Part shown: piece after piece, positions 5,811 through 7,457 of the stretch
How the letters are laid out: each line of letters opens with the position of its first letter
How positions within the stretch are numbered: position 1 is the stretch's first letter
Assembly (NCBI GenBank): GCA_030620065.1
Contig: JAUXFJ010000073.1
Location: 1 to 7,457 of the forward strand
Source: Anaerolineaceae bacterium
GTDB lineage: Bacteria; Chloroflexota; Anaerolineae; Anaerolineales; Anaerolineaceae
Length of the DNA: 7,457 nucleotides
Direction: 5' to 3'
Position numbers and translations under genes: made by a program
Notes under the pieces: model-generated
Told to the model about the DNA's origin: nothing
Databases searched by the model: none
The model's input: the letters and a program-made list of their open reading frames with translations, nothing else

Positions 5811-7187
5811 TTATTCAGGCAATAATTGATCAAGATACTTCCGAAGGGCATCCAGCGAATAGTATTTTTGCCCAACGCGAAAATTGTGTTCAATAGTTTT
5901 ATGTCGGAATTGTCGATCTGTTAACAGAACTACGGCTTCGTCAGCCGCCCGTTCGACAACCTCAGGGGATACTTGCGCTAACCCTGCCTGATCAACACCT
6001 TGGATATCTGCGCCAAGTGAAACGACTTTGAATCCTTTGCTCTCAATGTCTTTTTGATAAACGGGGTATTCAAAGAGCACGATAGGAAGGCGGGCGCGCA
6101 GTGCCTCCAAAAACTGGTTACCCCAGCCTTCCCACAGACTGGGATAAGTGACAAAATCAGCAAAAACATAGGTATCCCACAGAGAGTAGATTTTTTCACC
6201 CCGCCGTGTTTGGCGAGTAAAATCAACCAGATTCTCAATATGGATCATATCCACCCCCTCTTTTTGGGCTTTTTCCTTAAGACGTCGAATATAGCATCCA
6301 ACCACATCGTCGCCGTCATAACCCGCCAGAACCAGAACGATCCGACTATCTTGAGTAAATTTCTGACCATTGTATAAACCATGTGCTTGAAGTTTAGCCC
6401 GTCTCGATGGTGAATTCAGCGCTTTGACAAAATCAATAGCCAATTCTATCCCTTTGCGTGACACGATGCGGGTCGCTTGCAAAATCAGGATGTCGTTTTC
6501 TTTTAGCCCAATCCGCTCGCGAAAATCGACATTATAGTCGTCTTTTTCCCACGGCGCCGCATCAAAATCGAATACATTCGGCACAACAGTAGAGACTATT
6601 CCCTTACGTGCCAATAATTCCTTTTGCGCCAGACTATTGATGACCACGTGTTTAATTTTCGGGTCGCGCGGCGGAAGATACTTTTGCGCCAATTCAATCG
6701 CAGCGTCGCAGGTCAGCGAGACGCCGTCCCTACGCTCCCAGAAAAAATCGTGATTATGCGCCAATGCAGGGATGTCAAATTCCCGGCGGACATTTTCCAA
6801 TGCAACGCCAACGGCGGGATTCGACGCTACGCACCATACATTTTGCGGGACAATGAAATCAATCTTTTTCTCGATAATAAATTCCCGAAACCGTTGTTCA
6901 AGGATGCTAATCCAGCGTTCAAGCTCCACTCTGTAGCCTTCGGCGTCGAAGTCACGCAATTCCTTAAAGGTATTGTAATTCAGAATTTCAATTGCCGGAA
7001 TATGATGATACATTTCCTCAACGAGCGTCCCATCCGCTGAACCCAGATCGCCCGCACAGAGATGGACAGTGTGCCCCATTTCTTCAAAAACGCGCTGCCA
7101 TTTCTCAAGTTCTAACGAGACGCCGTCGGTGTGACCAACCTGATAGTGAAAAATCCCGATGTTCTTTGTTTTGTTCTTTATAGTCAT
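5811..7187 (-). CDS. GT4-like retaining glycosyltransferase in a phosphorylase operon
   Basis: This 458-residue protein has the GT-B two-domain architecture of family GT4 and would move a sugar from a nucleotide donor with retention. The N-terminal acceptor domain starts FHYQVGHTDGVSLELEKWQ (13-31), where the glycine-rich loop normally contacts the donor phosphate. An unusual AHNHDFFWER block follows (143-152). The C-terminal donor domain opens with ILILQATRIVSRKG (233-246), with R240 and K245 in the positions that bind the diphosphate, and holds the GT4 E-x7-E motif EGWGNQFLE (E353, E361). There is no signal peptide or membrane helix. The start ATG (7185-7187) follows an AAGG SD that overlaps the upstream stop region, 8 bases after the GH130 gene. 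Flanking phosphorylases suggest the product is a small soluble glycoside, for example a glycerate-based solute, rather than lipopolysaccharide or glycolipid. Donor and acceptor are not determined by the motifs seen. Confidence 0.88.
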   Translation of the reverse strand: MTIKNKTKNIGIFHYQVGHTDGVSLELEKWQRVFEEMGHTVHLCAGDLGSADGTLVEEMYHHIPAIEILNYNTFKELRDFDAEGYRVELERWISILEQRFREFIIEKKIDFIVPQNVWCVASNPAVGVALENVRREFDIPALAHNHDFFWERRDGVSLTCDAAIELAQKYLPPRDPKIKHVVINSLAQKELLARKGIVSTVVPNVFDFDAAPWEKDDYNVDFRERIGLKENDILILQATRIVSRKGIELAIDFVKALNSPSRRAKLQAHGLYNGQKFTQDSRIVLVLAGYDGDDVVGCYIRRLKEKAQKEGVDMIHIENLVDFTRQTRRGEKIYSLWDTYVFADFVTYPSLWEGWGNQFLEALRARLPIVLFEYPVYQKDIESKGFKVVSLGADIQGVDQAGLAQVSPEVVERAADEAVVLLTDRQFRHKTIEHNFRVGQKYYSLDALRKYLDQLLPE

Positions 7188-7195
7188 CTCAAACC

Positions 7196-7457
7196 TTAAA
7201 ATATAATATCGTTTGTCTGAATTTTAGCAACGCCAATTGCAGTATCTGCGCCACCATAATAGACGAAAAGCTCGTCGCTGATAATGACTTGTCCGCAACT
7301 AAACACAACGTTCGGCACATAGCCATTAACCTCCCAATCCAGTTCTGGTTCCAAAATGGGTTCAGGCTGCCGTGCAATAACCTTTGTGGGGTCATCAAGG
7401 TCGAGCAAGGCGAGCCCCAGGCTATAGTGATGGTCTTTGCTCACGCCATGATAAATC
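7196..7457 (-). CDS. GH130-family glycoside phosphorylase, C-terminal part (5' end outside window)
   Basis: About 86 C-terminal residues are visible. They read IYHGVS, then YSLGLALLDLDDPTKVIAR, then PILEPELDWEVNGYVPNVVF, then ELFVYYGGADTAIGVAK, which is the characteristic end of GH130 enzymes (the old COG2152 'predicted glycosylase'). GH130 members are five-bladed beta-propellers that mostly phosphorolyse beta-mannosides with inversion, giving alpha-mannose 1-phosphate; a few are beta-1,2-mannosidases. The catalytic Asp and the phosphate-binding residues lie in the missing part, so phosphorylase versus hydrolase cannot be tested here. The GTG at 7442-7444 is not the start: the frame runs to the window edge and the IYHG residues before it are conserved in the family. 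The stop TAA (7196-7198) lies 8 bases before the glycosyltransferase ATG, making this the upstream gene of a tight operon. Confidence 0.9.
   Translation of the reverse strand, partial: IYHGVSKDHHYSLGLALLDLDDPTKVIARQPEPILEPELDWEVNGYVPNVVFSCGQVIISDELFVYYGGADTAIGVAKIQTNDIIF

Noticed and set aside
6624..7040. Plus-strand 138-codon frame inside the glycosyltransferase
   Set aside because: It is antisense to a well-supported GT4 gene with no family features and no SD; it is a shadow frame.
7196..7444. GTG at 7442-7444 as the start of a small 82-residue protein
   Set aside because: The frame continues to the window edge, and the residues just before it (IYHG) match the conserved GH130 C-terminal block, so this is an internal codon of a longer gene.

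Overview
The window looks like a bacterial chromosome segment with moderate GC. It holds seven genes or gene parts in two converging blocks. No rRNA, tRNA, CRISPR array, transposase or integrase was found. The gene set (a glycoside phosphorylase cluster, an UPF0210/DUF711 protein, a TrmH-type methylase, an ABC-F ATPase) and the Gram-negative-like SD and -10 signals would fit an anaerobic heterotroph such as a member of Chloroflexota/Anaerolineae. That placement is an inference from gene content and protein style, not a demonstrated assignment.

Plus-strand block (2-3784): the C-terminal half of an ABC-F ribosome-associated ATPase enters from the left edge. A 124-base AT-rich gap with a plausible extended -10 promoter follows. 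Next comes a major-facilitator transporter gene cut off after about 88 recognisable residues. Its reading frame overlaps the start of an intact YfcE-type metallophosphoesterase by 8 bases. After a 94-base gap with a perfect TATAAT box comes a TrmH/SpoU RNA 2'-O-methyltransferase. Its conserved N-terminus begins upstream of any canonical start codon, which implies either an ATA start or a one-base frameshift near the start. It is followed 3 bases later by a UPF0210/DUF711 gene of unknown function, very probably co-transcribed with it.

Between the blocks (3785-4044) lie 260 bases with no recognisable gene, only an unassigned short open frame and no convincing terminator.

Minus-strand block (7457 down to 4045): the tail of a GH130 glycoside phosphorylase, a GT4-like glycosyltransferase and a GH13_18 glycoside phosphorylase, spaced 8 and 14 bases apart, so almost certainly one operon read right to left with its promoter outside the window. 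A retaining nucleotide-sugar GT sits between two phosphate-dependent enzymes, one expected to handle alpha-glucosides and the other beta-mannosides. The GH13_18 enzyme resembles the E. coli YcjM (glucosylglycerate phosphorylase) branch more than classical sucrose phosphorylase. The operon may therefore make and recycle a glycosidic compatible solute or storage glycoside, and it is the most interesting unit here. The other points worth checking are the truncated transporter, the unusual methylase start and the unassigned sequence between the blocks.
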